From Chamaea fasciata (Eukaryota > Chordata > Aves > Passeriformes > Sylviidae), in NCBI GenBank assembly GCA_029207755.1, contig JARCOQ010000005.1, forward strand, positions 42,991,621 through 43,055,620: a stretch of 64,000 nt of DNA, given 5' to 3'. Position numbers and translations under genes: made by a program. A model generated the notes under the pieces. It ran no database searches. It saw only the letters and a list, made by a program, of their open reading frames with translations, and was not told the DNA's origin. Every line of letters starts with the position of its first letter. Positions within the stretch are counted from its first letter, which is position 1. Positions 37,481 to 50,300 of this stretch are shown piece by piece.

Positions 37481-39597
37481 TCCACTGAATTGCTGCTGAT
37501 TTCTTGGTAAAACTTTCATCACACTTTTTCATCACACTCTCTTATCCGTTTATTTCATGACCATATAAGCATTCTCCTGAACTTTGGATGTTTGATGACA
37601 GGTATGCAAGGTTCAAAACATTTGATTTTTTGGGCACTGGTCTTTGGAAATGGCAAATGCATGAGAAAAAATAATGTCTCAGAAGAACTGAATCAAATAC
37701 AGGTTGTTTCTCATAGCCAGTATAAACATATGAGGGCTATGCTTCTGCAGGATAATGATGAGATGATTTAGAGAAAAATAATTCAAGTTTCTATTTTTGA
37801 TGATGGGTTGTTGTCTTCCTTTAATTGTACCTCTCTTATAAAATAAGTTATGTGGTCTTTTACTACTCAGTTCTGTAATCTTTCTCTACTACCTTATGCA
37901 GTCATTCAAATGTCCTGTCTGTGGTGCAATGTCTACTCACCAAATCTGTAATCAGCACCACTTGTACAATCGTTTGTAGTGCTGTGTCACATCGGCATTA
38001 CAACCTATCCGACAGAGACCACTGCACATTTCTGAGGTTTTTCAGAGACATTGTCTCCTTGTATGTTGTCAGAGCTGCTTTATCCATGAAAAACCTTTTT
38101 CTACCCTAGCAGCTTGAAAATCTTTAGACTATTCCCCTTAGGAGAGGGGACTTGTACAGTGTGATGACAACATCCATCAGCTCCTCTTCAGAAAAAAACC
38201 CTACAAACCCCATAGTGTAGGTAACATTGCACTGAAGAGTTTTCAGGGAATTCTTTACTAAAAATTATCTGACAGATTGTTTATGCTATGGGGGAACTAA
38301 TGCTAGGGAAAGAATAAGGCAAGAACTGATAAAGCATAAAGACCTAAATCTTGAAAATGTAAATCCCGTGTCTACCAGAGCTGTATGAGAGTAACAAACC
38401 ACATTCTGTTTCAGCCTTACCTCTGCTGAAAACATCCTCTGCTAAAGCTGAGAAGGAAAACTCATCTATATGTCTATCAGATCACAACATTTGGTTATGG
38501 ATAAATTCATTGTTATTTTGCTTGTTCATATTCGTAGTTCTTCAGTAGCCAACACACAGTAACCAGAACACACATGTCACCACAGTTTAACTACTCCAAC
38601 TTGAAATGTTTGCTAATGGCTAGGATGGGTTCTTAACTTAGTTTTTCTGCCTTTTGCCCAGTTTTATATCAAATACTGCATATTAGATCCAAATTTTGAT
38701 AATGTAAGGCACTACTTTAGGCAAATTGCCTCTATGGGTAAGGCAGAAACATTTTTTTATTTTCTAGGGCAATTAATTAGACTTCTACAATGTCACTCCC
38801 ACACTTAAATTAATCTCCATATGTTCAGTTATCATGAGGGAAAGAAAAGAAAGAAGAAATTGAAATGAAAACTCATAGCTACAACTCTGCAATGTATTTT
38901 TCAGTCACTTAAATTTCTGTCAGCTTTCTGGGAATACATAACCTCTTTATTACATGCTTAGTTAATCAGCACGTGTCATGATTTCTACACAAACAATGGC
39001 TCTGTCACTTTTCATCATATATTTAAAATAGAAGGGGGAAAAAAGGAGAAGTGTCACTGATGAGATTTTAGTACTTTTATTCCATGCAGTTTAGGATAGA
39101 TACTATTTACCTGTAAAATACTACTTTTGATTTAAATAGTTCTTCACAAGTTACTTGTCTTGTGATATATTGTCTTTGGTTCATTTAACTTCTTGTTTCC
39201 TTTCCTTGCTAATTTGGAAAACAAAAATCCATACTTGCTTGGTTATTTTTCTGAATTGCCAAAGTTCAAATAGGTCTTTTTGGAGACTATTTTAGACTTT
39301 TTAAATTAAGTATCTTGCGTGATGGGTTGACTCAGGAGAAAAAAGAAATAGGGAAAGCACATCAGAACTGCTGAAACACTTTAACACAGGAAATATTAAG
39401 ACCTGGCAACTAGTGAAATGTAGCAACATTTAACTGTACTTATGTATCCTTGGCCTGATACATTGTTTTTTTCTTTATGCAACATTCCTGTGTTTTAAGG
39501 TATGAAAAGTGCTCCAGACAAAAGTTCCCACCCTTGCCTGGTGTTTCAGTTGCACTCAGTCTGGCTGATCAGTAGGTGTGAAGGGGGCAGGATTAAC
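37480..39597. other. Intergenic; no gene seen
   Basis: AT-rich unique-looking sequence with short chance ORFs only. Confidence 0.65.
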
Positions 39598-40384
39598 TGT
39601 TGCATGGGGTCAGGCTGGGATGGAGTTACTTTTCCCCATGGCAGCTCTCCTGGTGCTGTGGTGCATGTTGGTGCTGGAAAGGTGTTGATAACACACCAGT
39701 GCTAGACCACCGCTGAGCAGTGCTGGCACAGCACCAAGGCTGTCTCTCCAACATTCTCCCCTCACCAGCACGCTGAGGAGGGGCCAGTTCTCGGGAGGGG
39801 ACACAGCCATGACAGCAGACCCAAGCTGACCAAAAGGATAGTCCATAACGTGTGGCATCTGCTCAGCAATGAAAGCTAAGGAAAAGGGGATGGAGGCGCT
39901 TATTATGAGGTTTGATCTTTTGGAGGAACCACTTAGATATATGAGGCCCTACTTCTCAGGAAGTAACTGGACATCTCCTGCTGATGCAAAGCAGAGAAGA
40001 AATATTTTCTTTTCCCTTGCTTCTCTTCATAGCCTTTACTTTTTCTTTATCAACCCTGAGATAAGCTCAGTTGTTTAGGGCATGGTGCTATATAATGTTA
40101 ATTTTGTCCCTGTGGACTGTAATTTTTGTGGACTGTAAAGTTAGACTCAATTATCCTTTTGGGACCCTTCCAACTCAGAATACTCTGTGATAAACTGCCT
40201 CTTTCTGACCTGTGAGGTTTTGTTTCCCTTTTTTTTTTTCTTTTTCTTTTTTTTTTCTTTTTTCTTTTTTCCTTTTTTTTCTTTTTCCTTTATTCTCCTC
40301 ACCCTGCCTTGCTGAGGAAAAGGAGTGATAGAATGACTTGGTGGGCACCTCTCATCCAGCTGGGGTCAACTCACCACCACCACA
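39598..40384 (+). mobile_element. Solo LTR of an avian endogenous retrovirus, interrupted by a SINE
   Basis: The left part (GGCTGGGATGGAGTTA, GTGTTGATAACACACCAG, GAGGGGACACAGCC, GACCAAAAGGATAGTCCATA, GCTCAGCAATGAAAGC) and the right end (GGAGTGATAGAATGAC, TGGTGGGCACC, CATCCAGCTGGGGTCAAC) follow the order of an ERV LTR family I know from passerine genomes. U5-like CTTTTTCTTTATCAACCC precedes the SINE and CTGACCTGTGAGGTTTTG follows it. Without the SINE the LTR is about 650 bases. No gag, pol or env sequence flanks it, so it is a solo LTR left by recombination. The exact ends (TG near 39598, CA near 40384) are approximate. The T/C-rich run at 40228-40291 lies inside it. Divergence suggests an old insertion. 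Confidence 0.78.
40061..40195 (+). mobile_element. tRNA-Ile-derived SINE with CR1 tail (TguSINE1-like), nested in the LTR
   Basis: The head AAGCTCAGTTGTTTAGGGCA and TGGTGCTATATAATG is a diverged tRNA-Ile start (A-box and anticodon-arm region). The tail GACTCAATTATCC, then GGGACCCTTCCAACTCAGAA and TACTCTGTGAT, is a CR1 3' end. This fusion is the layout of TguSINE1, known from zebra finch. The B-box region is badly eroded. Flanks 40045-40060 and 40201-40216 look like a decayed target-site duplication (11 of 16 identical). Confidence 0.82.
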
Positions 40385-41010
40385 CAGGAACAAATCTTGC
40401 CCAGCTAGTAAGTCACAGACTCAGCCATCCTTCTAGGCTGGTGCACATGCATGTTTAAGATGTTTACTGTACAGGTCTGGTTGTGATAAGGAGTTTTCTT
40501 CTCCCAGCTTTTGGAAAGGAGCATGACAAACAAATCCTAGGCATCTACAGAGGCAGTTGAACCATGCTGCTACTATCATTCATTGCTCGACAGCACCCAT
40601 AGTTTCAAGTACCCCATATGAACCCTATATGAACTTGCTAACCTGGACTTTATAGTTTCAGTAAACGGAACCACACTAAGGAGAAAAGCGTCCAAGGCTT
40701 TATGTAAAGTTCTGCTTGATATGCCTGATCTGTGACAGGAACATTCTGTGACTTCCCCATCTTTCAGGTCTCATTTTTAATTTCTGCATTTCCTTAGGTC
40801 TTGTGATCTTTTTTCTTACTTGGTTTAATATTTTCTTCAAGCTACTATCTGCTTTCTTGTATTTTTATTTCCATCTGGGTCATTCATCAGGCATGGCAAT
40901 AGGACCATTAGGACAGAGAAGACTGTTTTAGCTGTAGCCACACCTGTCCTTTTGTTTTCTCATTTGTAGAGATTGAAGACAGATGTTGGAATTTAATGTC
41001 TAAAAGCAGC
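40385..41010. other. Intergenic; no gene seen
   Basis: Unique-looking sequence between the LTR and the polypyrimidine tract. Nothing recognisable. Confidence 0.6.
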
Positions 41011-41237
41011 CCTTTCTCCTTCTCTTTCCCTCTTTCCTTCTCCTTCTCCTTCTTCTCCTTCTCCTTTTTCCTGTCTCCTTTTTCCTGTTTCCTTTTTCCC
41101 TTCTCCCTTCTTCTTCTTCTTCGTCTTTGTCTTCGTCTTCTTCTTCGTCTTCTTCTCCTCCTCCTCCTGTCTTTCTCCCTTTTGTCCCACCCTTCCTCCC
41201 TTCCTCTATTGTTTTCCTTTTTTTTCTTCTTCCCTGT
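41011..41237 (+). repeat. Polypyrimidine (CTT/CTC/TTTCC) tract, about 225 bp
   Basis: It is almost pure C and T on the plus strand, with TTC and TCC units and a few interspersed G (TTCGTC) blocks. It could form triplex DNA. The 98- to 150-codon open frames here, rich in Ser/Phe/Leu or in Arg/Lys/Glu, are low-complexity artefacts. Confidence 0.92.
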
Positions 41238-44200
41238 CTGTAGAACCACTAAGGAATTCAGTAAGACTTCTGAATTGATTGTAACTATATAACTAGACCT
41301 TAATACAATTGTTCTGCTGTGTAAGGGCAAATAAGAGACATTGAGTGAGAAGATTTCCATGGAAACAATATTTCAGTAGCAATGAAACATATTTCTCACC
41401 ACAACGTGCTAAAAATAACTTGACAAATAACTTCATAAAATTGGACTTTTTTTTTTTTTATTGACAGAATGGCAGGAAAAACCATAGTACTTCTCATCTG
41501 GAGGATAATATGCCTCATTCTGAGTTCTGCATCACTACTTCTTTAATAGGATAACTTTTCATTTCCCAACCTGCTTTTTAAAGCTTATTCTGATGTTAGT
41601 TATCCCTATTCATCTAGACAGAGGGATTACAAAGCAAAATGGGCTACAAGGTGTTCTTGGTTGCTTGCCACTTCTCAAATTCTGCATTTTCATTCTTTCA
41701 CAGCAATCTTAAGATCAATTTCCCTGGAAAAGAGCAAGCAGCTTGTATCTGCACATTCTTTGCTATTGCAAGGAAACGATGTCTTCTTTTACCTTACTTA
41801 CAGTTTTTATGGAAAGGTTGATTGGCGGTTCCTCTACAAGGTACAAGAGAGCAGTTAAATTAGATAAGCAGTCCTTTGTGAGAACTCTCATTGTACTATA
41901 TATTCTGCTTCTACTGTCATTGGGCTTATGAAATTCCCTTTGGGATCTTAGTTTTATGTTCGTATCTCCAATAGTCATGTACATCCTTGGTTTTTTGGTT
42001 TATTTTTCTTCTTCATTTAATTTTCGAGTACAAATATAAAAGCATATATCTGTGATGATTTGTGTCACTAATACTGCAAGGTGTACACAACTGGGCTGCA
42101 GACTGCAACTCCGTTTTGGCTGTAAGCATTGTATGGTCATACTTTTTTCCCCACAGTGCTTCATTATTTCAATGAAGTAAAATTTCAGTGGAATCATCTG
42201 TATAGTTGGTTTGTGTAGCTAAATAAACATTGCAGCCATAGAGTAAGGAGTTAATTTCTATGGAATAAAATAGAACTGTAAAGATTACTTGGTCAACAGA
42301 TTTGTGAGCAGAGCTTTGTGGTCATCTGATGGGTCTTGTCTGACAGACTGGAAGGATAAGCTCCAGAAGGAGCTGAAGTAAATACAAACACCTTCTCATT
42401 TTTTGTCAGCCTATTTAGGCAGAAATTTTCTGCAAGAGCAGTTTGAAGGAAGGGGAAATGTTCCTATCTTGTTGCTGGCTGCTGGGCCTTCAGGGCTTTC
42501 AGGACGTATGGACTTAGGAGTCCTGCATGTAGACCTGCTACTTATATAGCAATCTCTGACTATGTTTGTTTTCTCCTTTGAGCGGGTGAAATTGTGAGCT
42601 TGTAAGGGTCATGCAGAAGGGCAATTGCTCATAATCATTTTCTGAAATTTTTTTTCCTGAGAAATTTGTGTTTAAGCTTATGGTGGTAGTTGGAACTGGA
42701 TCTTATGTAGATTTATCTTGGTTTTGACTCTCAGAGGAAATGTTAGATAACTGGTCTATGTTCTGAAATGAAAAAGTAGCACTTGGATTTCACCCAGAAG
42801 ATGGAGGTCTCAAAATTGGGGGTCACTAGCTGCATCTCCTCAGTTTCATGAGAATGTCCATGACTGGGCACTTTATTAGGTGCTATAATTGAGAACAATA
42901 CACATTATGCTCTTGTGGTATTTCCTCTACCAAGGACCTGCTCCTCTGTGGCTGTTTGTGAGCCACTCCCAAGAAGAAATATGTTACCTGCTTAAGAAAT
43001 GATCTGCAGAAAATTAGGGAAACTATCACAATTCAAATATGTAAATACTTAAGCATGAACAAAGCCTTTAGGAAGATAGGGTTAATAAACCAAGACTACA
43101 TAATCTTCTCCAGTCATATGATGGTGAAACAAATTTGATGTTCTTTTAAACATGAAATTACGGAAAAAATAGTTTGAGATGTAAGATGGGACATGCAATG
43201 CTGAAATAATGATAACTTTGTCATATTGATAAAAAAATAATTCTACCAATCAATGTATCTTTCTTCAATGTTTTGTCCACCTATGTAGTAACACTTCTAG
43301 ATCAGCGCAACTGAAAGTTGAATATCTGTGACATATTCATGTACTGGTGGGAAAGAAAAGACCTAAAATTTGTATCCTGAAGAAGAAATTGAGACTGAAC
43401 TCTGAAATTAAAGTTTGACTGAAATAACTGTTTGGAGGTAGAGTACATACTCTTATTTACAACTTTCAGACAGAATGAAATGAACACAAGAGCTGAGATC
43501 ATTGAAAAGGGCCAATAGAGAGGTGAAAAGAAAATTGAACCAGTTTTAAACAGAATTTTTAGGTTAGGTAAGGACAGCCTGAAACCTTGTCAGCCATAAT
43601 GCACAGGGTTTTGTGGCTGACAAAATAGATAGGGTCAGGACCCATACATCTTGACAGACTGAAATGCCTTTAGTCTACAGTGGCCTTTTCTGGAAGAGTA
43701 AATTATTTTTTAAAAATAGTCTTAATATGCAGCTTGGTTTGATGTAAACATATTCTAATTAGGTATATCTGCATTGATTAAATGACTAATTTCTTTGTGC
43801 TTTGAAGTTTTGTGACAATCTCATTGGTGATCATGCTTAAAAAAACTTGCTTTGAGTAGACCATCTTCTCTGCACTGTGGATAAAAAAAATACTGTGAGC
43901 TTCAGCATTTGCAGTCAGAACTCCTTTTAAACTTGATTTTGGAATGTCAGATGGAACATAGCTTCCTGCCTGTGATCCAAAGCAGCCACCCATGTGAAAG
44001 GTTTTCAGCCTCTATTTGTTTGTGCTCTTGGCTCCACTGGCGGTGTAGGTTTTGCACAGTTGATTTAAGCTGACTGTCAATAAGCAGTTTGCTACTGTTA
44101 AAGATGCCGGTAATGGCTTAAGCAGAATATGTACACCATAACTTGCAAACCTTCAATTTAAGAAACCATTACATCACAGTTACCTTATACAACCTATTAA

Positions 44201-47200
44201 ATTATGCGTAGCATGACAGACTTGAAATGGGCTTGTAGTAATGAGCATCTTATGCAATAATTATCTTAACTAGGAGTTCCCTGAGCCTAGATACAGAAAA
44301 GCGTATATTTATGTGTGTCTTCACTCAAAGTTCATTTGACCCCACTGGTGACCTCCAGCCAAGATCTCGTAGCCATTTACATTGCATATTCCTAAGGTTT
44401 ACTCTTGCAGAGTCTAGCTTCATTCTGTAAGATGTGAATGTCCTCCGCAGAGGCTAACCTTGCTCCTGTGGAGTTTGGAAAGTGGATCAGTGCTGAAGTG
44501 CTATTTATGGGCAGCAAATGTAGGTAGTTAATTCTAAAATATGGAAATTCAAACTTTCCATACGCTGTCACCTGTGTTGTCTGTTCTTACCAGCAGAGTG
44601 CTGCAAGTGGGCAGAGGTCTGACCTGAGTGTGCTCAGAGGTACTGACAAACTCACAGGAGTGAAAGGGTCACTGGAATGCATAAATTAGAAATTGGCTCC
44701 TCAGTCATCTAATCCACTACATGTATTCAGAGAATGCTACTAAAGAAAACCTACTCTAAAACCCAACTGTGATGATGCAAGAGTCTCCTTTAACTGCTAA
44801 CCTGATGGTTAAACCTCTCACCTGTTAGATAGGGCACATGATTCTGGATTCCTTTTCTAGGAGATATCAACCTTCTACTTCCTGGTGCAATATCAACCAC
44901 TAAGATATTTAGTATTGGGTTCTTGTAGCCTCCTCTGATGAAAAATAAGAAAGAAAAGTCATTCTGTGGAAATGCAGTGTTCACCTAGGTGAGGCCACAT
45001 ACAGAGTGCCAGCAGCCCGGGTGGGTGCCTGAACATATGTTGTGACTCTCCTCCCAGGCTGATAAGAAGGGCTCCTTCTACTTGGGCTGCTTCAGCTTTC
45101 CAACTCAACCATTCTCCTTACAAAGGATATGAGACTTTCCTCATTCTGTGTTTCCCAGAAGTGGCTTTCTTCCATTCTTGCAATGATAGGAGGATTTTAA
45201 ATATTTTTAAAAATATTATGGAATATTACTATTATTTGGGATAGGTTGGATGTTTTCCCTGTGTTTATATAAATAAGTCATCTGTTCATTTAAAGCCAAA
45301 ATAAGGCTGAGAAGACAGTCCAATCTAAATGAAAGGGTTGCAGGCACTATTAACTCTCCTCCAATGTGGTAGCTGATGTTGTGTGAAAGAGGTGGGCCAA
45401 ACACTGCTAGAGATCTAGTTCTCCTCAGCATAGGGAAATGCTGCAAACTGGTCCCAGTGCTGCTAACAGTTGTTTTGGTCCTCAGGTGCTGGCAGTATTT
45501 AGAGCCTTGGGGTAAACAAAGCTGCCAGCATTTTCAACACTGTTATCTACTTAGAGCAGACTGAATCAACATTGCTTAAAATGCTAAAGGCCTTCTGTGC
45601 TCTGTGCTATAGCTCCCAGCTTTACTGAGTAGACAAATCAGTCAAGACTTTAGTTTTTGACATGGTTTAGAGCCTTTGCAGCTTACAGAGTGCAGTAACA
45701 CATTTAACTACTTCTTAAGAGCTGGGATGATGGTGAGAACCATAGGAGGTTTGGAAGGAATGCAAGGGGTGAAGAAAATCTGATCATAATCTTTATCCAG
45801 GCAGGAGGTTACTCTTCGAGAATTGCCATCAGTCATCCTCAATGATGTAACTCAAATCTTCTGTTCTAGCAGAATAAAAATGATTATATATAATTTTTTT
45901 CAATTAAAAGTTAATAAATGAACTGGCCTTCCTAACTTTAAGGTAGATAATGGACCAGACTGCATGCATGTAGTCTTGTGGATTTCAGTTGTATCAGAAC
46001 ACTCTGGCACAGTTTTAAACTATAGATGACTCTATTAAAATTTTTATTTGTGTTCCCTGTGTCAAAGTCTTAGCTTCTGTGACATAAATCATCTTTTGAT
46101 CTGTAAGTCCTCACATATGGTGCTCTGCACTGTAAATCACAGGATTTTTTTTTTCAATATGCATTGCACTGCAAAGTAGAAAAAAAATCTTTTTAAGAAT
46201 CAGAGATAAATAAAAATGTATTATAAAGCACAACTAGAAAATTGCATGGTGCCTTTATTGTGCCTTACATGACATAAAAAATATATATTTTAACATAGGG
46301 TAAGGAGGACACAAAGCTTGGTGAAGGCCCTTGGCTATTTTGGCAATACCTTGACTGTGTGGTTTGTTATGCTTGCTTTGGTTTTATCTTACTTTTACTG
46401 AAAAATTATTATTTTTTAATATTAATGTATTAATCAATTTGATTTTAAACTGTAGATTCCTTTATGTTATCTGTATATCTTTCACACTATATTTTGTTAC
46501 AGTTTTATCCGAGTGTAAACTTTAAAGGCTCGATTGGAATTTTTTCTAGCTTAACTGAGATTCTTGGAGAAACTATTTTACTTCATCTGGCATTTCTCTT
46601 TCAAGTTTAGGATAACATTCCTAAAAATGGAGATTTAGTCTACACAGAAATTATTTGTCACTGACCTTTTGTATTGCTACTCTGCCAAGTTCAAAGTACT
46701 GCAGAGTTACCTCTTTTTTCTCTTCAAGTTTAATTTGTTGCTAAGTTCCCACCACCGTATATGGTGTCATTGTTTCACTTATTCTTTGTACTTTTGTTTT
46801 CTGACTAGATTTAGTGCAATGATTGAAAACAGAAAAGTTCTAAGCATGCTTTGTGGGGTACTAAAGCAGTATTTAATTTCTGGCAACCTATTGTAGGTAT
46901 TATCTCAGCTGTGTTGCAAAAATACTTAATATGGGTAGAAGGAAGGAAGATGATGAGAAAGAGGCAATCTTGCTCTCCCTTACATGGTTGTAGAAGACAG
47001 ACAAGGGTGTGGAAGGAGCAAATAACATCTCTTTTATAGCCTGTGCAAAGGTTTTTGTAAGACCACAGGCTAGATTTTGTCAATTTGCTCACCCTGAAAT
47101 AGATGTTGGAAAACAATGGAGAAGTGGGAAAAAAGGTCACTGGCTGGACTGATGAATGAATATTTTACCTGCAAAAATGTGCTCCAGTTGACTTCCCCTC

Positions 47201-47324
47201 CTTTATTGACATAGCAACTTTTCTCAGGAAGATGCTGTGAGTAGCAGAATGCTTCCACAAAAAGCCTTGAGCACCCAGAAGTTTAAGTAACTGGTTTGTT
47301 CTTCCATGCTTTGCAAAAAAATAA
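41238..47324. other. Intergenic; no gene seen
   Basis: AT-rich sequence with short A/T runs only (for example T at 41448-41459). No repeat family, exon or RNA gene is recognised. Confidence 0.65.
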
Positions 47325-47398
47325 AAATTAAAAACAAACAAACAAAAAAACCCCAAACCAAACCAAACCAAACCAAACCAAAAAAACCAAACCAAAAA
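47325..47398 (+). repeat. (AAACC)n-type microsatellite
   Basis: AAAATTAAAAACAAACAAAC leads into AAAAAACCCC and about five AAACC units, then AAAAAACC and AAACC. It is a degenerate A/C repeat. Confidence 0.9.
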
Positions 47399-50300
47399 CT
47401 AAGCATAGTTCCAAACATGGAGATCTTCCAAAGATAAACTTTGGACAGTACAGATGGTGGAAAAAGTTCAGGAAGAGGAAGGTGTGAACAAAAACTGGGT
47501 AGGGTAGTACAGCTGCAGTGAGGTATTGAGCTTTAGATACGGCTTGAAAGCAAAGAAAGATGCTTGGCTGACAATGAGGTAGGAAACAACATTAAAGAAA
47601 GTGAAAGTTGAAAGAGGCAGAAAGATAAAAGAAATGAAGAAAGAAGCCAAACCTGAGTGTGGGGACACCAAAGAGTTACTTGAAGTTTTACTGTTCTGTT
47701 ACACTTATAATTTATCACACTTATTGTTTTTTACCCTGTCAGAATGTCCATCTCTTCAGTCATCTAACTTTTCACTGTCTCTCCACTTTTGTTTCCTTTT
47801 AGAATGAGTTTTGTAATGAGTTATGAAACATTAATTTCAATATATTTGTGTTTAAAGCCACTAGGCAGTACCAATTCTAGTTCCTGTTTTCCCTATTCAG
47901 ATAATGGAAGAGAAGTTAAAAGTAATTTTTTTCTGTTTGTTCATGAAGCCAAAATGAACAAGGTTGAGATCTGAGACTTGTGACTCAGAACCTGAATAGC
48001 AGCTACATTTTAGCTGGGGAAAAAAAAATACATTGATCTGAGACTTGGCTTGACAGGTTTTACATCTTCATTAAATATTTATACTCAAACATCATCTTTG
48101 TTTACACTGCTTGTTGCCTCCTCTAGGTTTTAAACAAGGTGGATATTTTTGCTGGTAGTGTTGAAGTCAGAAGTTCATAACAACTTATTTATATGTGATA
48201 GGAGTTTGTCAGTGTCGTTTGAACAATATGTATATATTCTGGTATTGTTAATGATGCTCAAAATCTGTGGGGTTTTTGATATCAGATTTTTGACTCCAGT
48301 CACCTTAGAGATGCTTCTAATTAAATCATAGTCCAATAAACAATCTCCATAAATGTCACGCTATGTGTGGTCAATGCCCTAGGGTGTGAACACTAAGGAC
48401 ATCAACATTTGAAACGGATTTAATCTTCAGTATTGTTCTAGATGTTTGTATTGTGCTTGCTTTCCAGTGAAACATATTCTGGTGATAAATGAAAAAAGGT
48501 TTCTTGTGTGTATAGTTCTTAGGTTTGATTTTCCTGTTTTCAATAAATTAGTAAATTTGCTTTTGTATTTGTATCAGAGTCCAGGGAAAGACAGAAGGAA
48601 GGCTGAGAGGAAAAATTTTAAAGTGTTTAGAGGTACCATTTTTAGCTATTGTGAAGATAAGCAAGGTCCTATTTGTGTGTTTAGGTTCCCAAAACAGGGC
48701 CAGATCCTGCCTTGAGGTTATAAATTACCACAAGTAGGTTGGCTGCTGTTGGCTACAGCTGCCCCATGGATGGATGTGCAGGAACTGCACATGACTGAAA
48801 GCGGATTTCACTTGGGGTGCAGTGGAAAGGGGAAGAGCTACCTCCATTTTACTTCCCCATATTTCTTCTAACAAACTCACAAGAGAGAGAATTAAATCAG
48901 CAGTTTTTCAGTTTTCAATGATATCAGTACCCTGAGAGTTCATGGGAATATGAAGTTCAGGATACCTACACAGTCAGCAATTCAAGAGGTGTTGCACGTG
49001 TCATGGTGATAAAGTTTGCATGTTGCTAAATCAGAGTAGATTTATGTGGTTCTGACTGCCACAGAGATGAGAGCATGGAGCTGTATCATGAATACCTACT
49101 TCAAGGGTATGACACCAAAAGCATGTTACAAGGCATAGGCATATATAATTCCATATCACATCTTCCCATAGCCACCCACTCAGAGCTCTTCTTGCTTCCA
49201 CTGCATGCATACAATAATTTTGGCTTATCCTGTTGTCAACTGCAGCACTACGGACACCTATGTCATATCACATATAACCACTTCTTATATACAGAGGATC
49301 CTGGCAGATGTTATCCGCTTACTAAAAGGAAGCTGGTTGAATCTGCTGCAGTTTCAAGTTACTGAGTAACACCCAGATTATACAACTGAGAAACACCCAG
49401 ATTATACAACCACAGCCTCCTACCACCCTCCTTTCAGAAGGCACTCAAAATGCTCCAGCCATCATCCACTTTCTGCACTCTATTGGACTGGATCCACTAC
49501 TTTTTCCTAAGAGGGCAAAATTAATCCAAGATACAGAGATACCTGTTAAGCAAGCTAGATGGACTATTAGAATAATTTATCAAAGGAGACAGTGGATTTT
49601 CTGTTCAACTCTTACAGACTGTTTTTCTATTTCATAGACATACCGTAGTTCAATCAGAAGCTCTATCCAGAAATTAGTTGGATTAAAATTGATGACCTAG
49701 ATTATCACTGTGAATATATTTGTTTTGTAAACAGAGTCCACGCAATAATCTGCTTATATCTAGCTGCAAAGAATAGGTAGGCAGCAACATAATTTAAATA
49801 AAATAAATCTAAGCATAAATGCAAACTGCAAAAATCGTACCTGAAGTCAGTACACTTATTCTGCTGTAAACTGGTACAGGTTTGCAGTGAATCACAAGCA
49901 TCATAAATACTGTTCCAAAATGAAAGAAGTCACATGAAATACTGATATCAAAAGCAAGGAGTAAAGGTGAGTTACTATTACTAGCTCATTTGGTTCACCA
50001 CAGCAATCACTGGCTATGGAGGGAAAAAATTGCTTGATAGTTTTTAATGAGAAAGTTTTTCCATTGTATCTTTTATGTCCACACACAGCAATTGAAGACG
50101 CAATGAGCTGTAAAATCGTTTCTGAGATTGCATGCCACTGGCAGGCTCAGGGCAGGGGTAGGTGTGTACCTGCTGCTGCCTGGGGCTGCCATGAAAGGGG
50201 GGGATGTCCTGGGGCTGCTCCTGCTCTGGGCCCCAGATTGGACCTTAGGACCCATCACCAGCACCAAATCCTTTTATCAGTGCTAACAGAAGCCTAACAT

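Noticed and set aside
40908..41360. A 150-codon Lys/Arg/Glu-rich frame and its Ser/Phe/Leu-rich counterpart
   Set aside because: Both are translations of a polypyrimidine/polypurine simple repeat.
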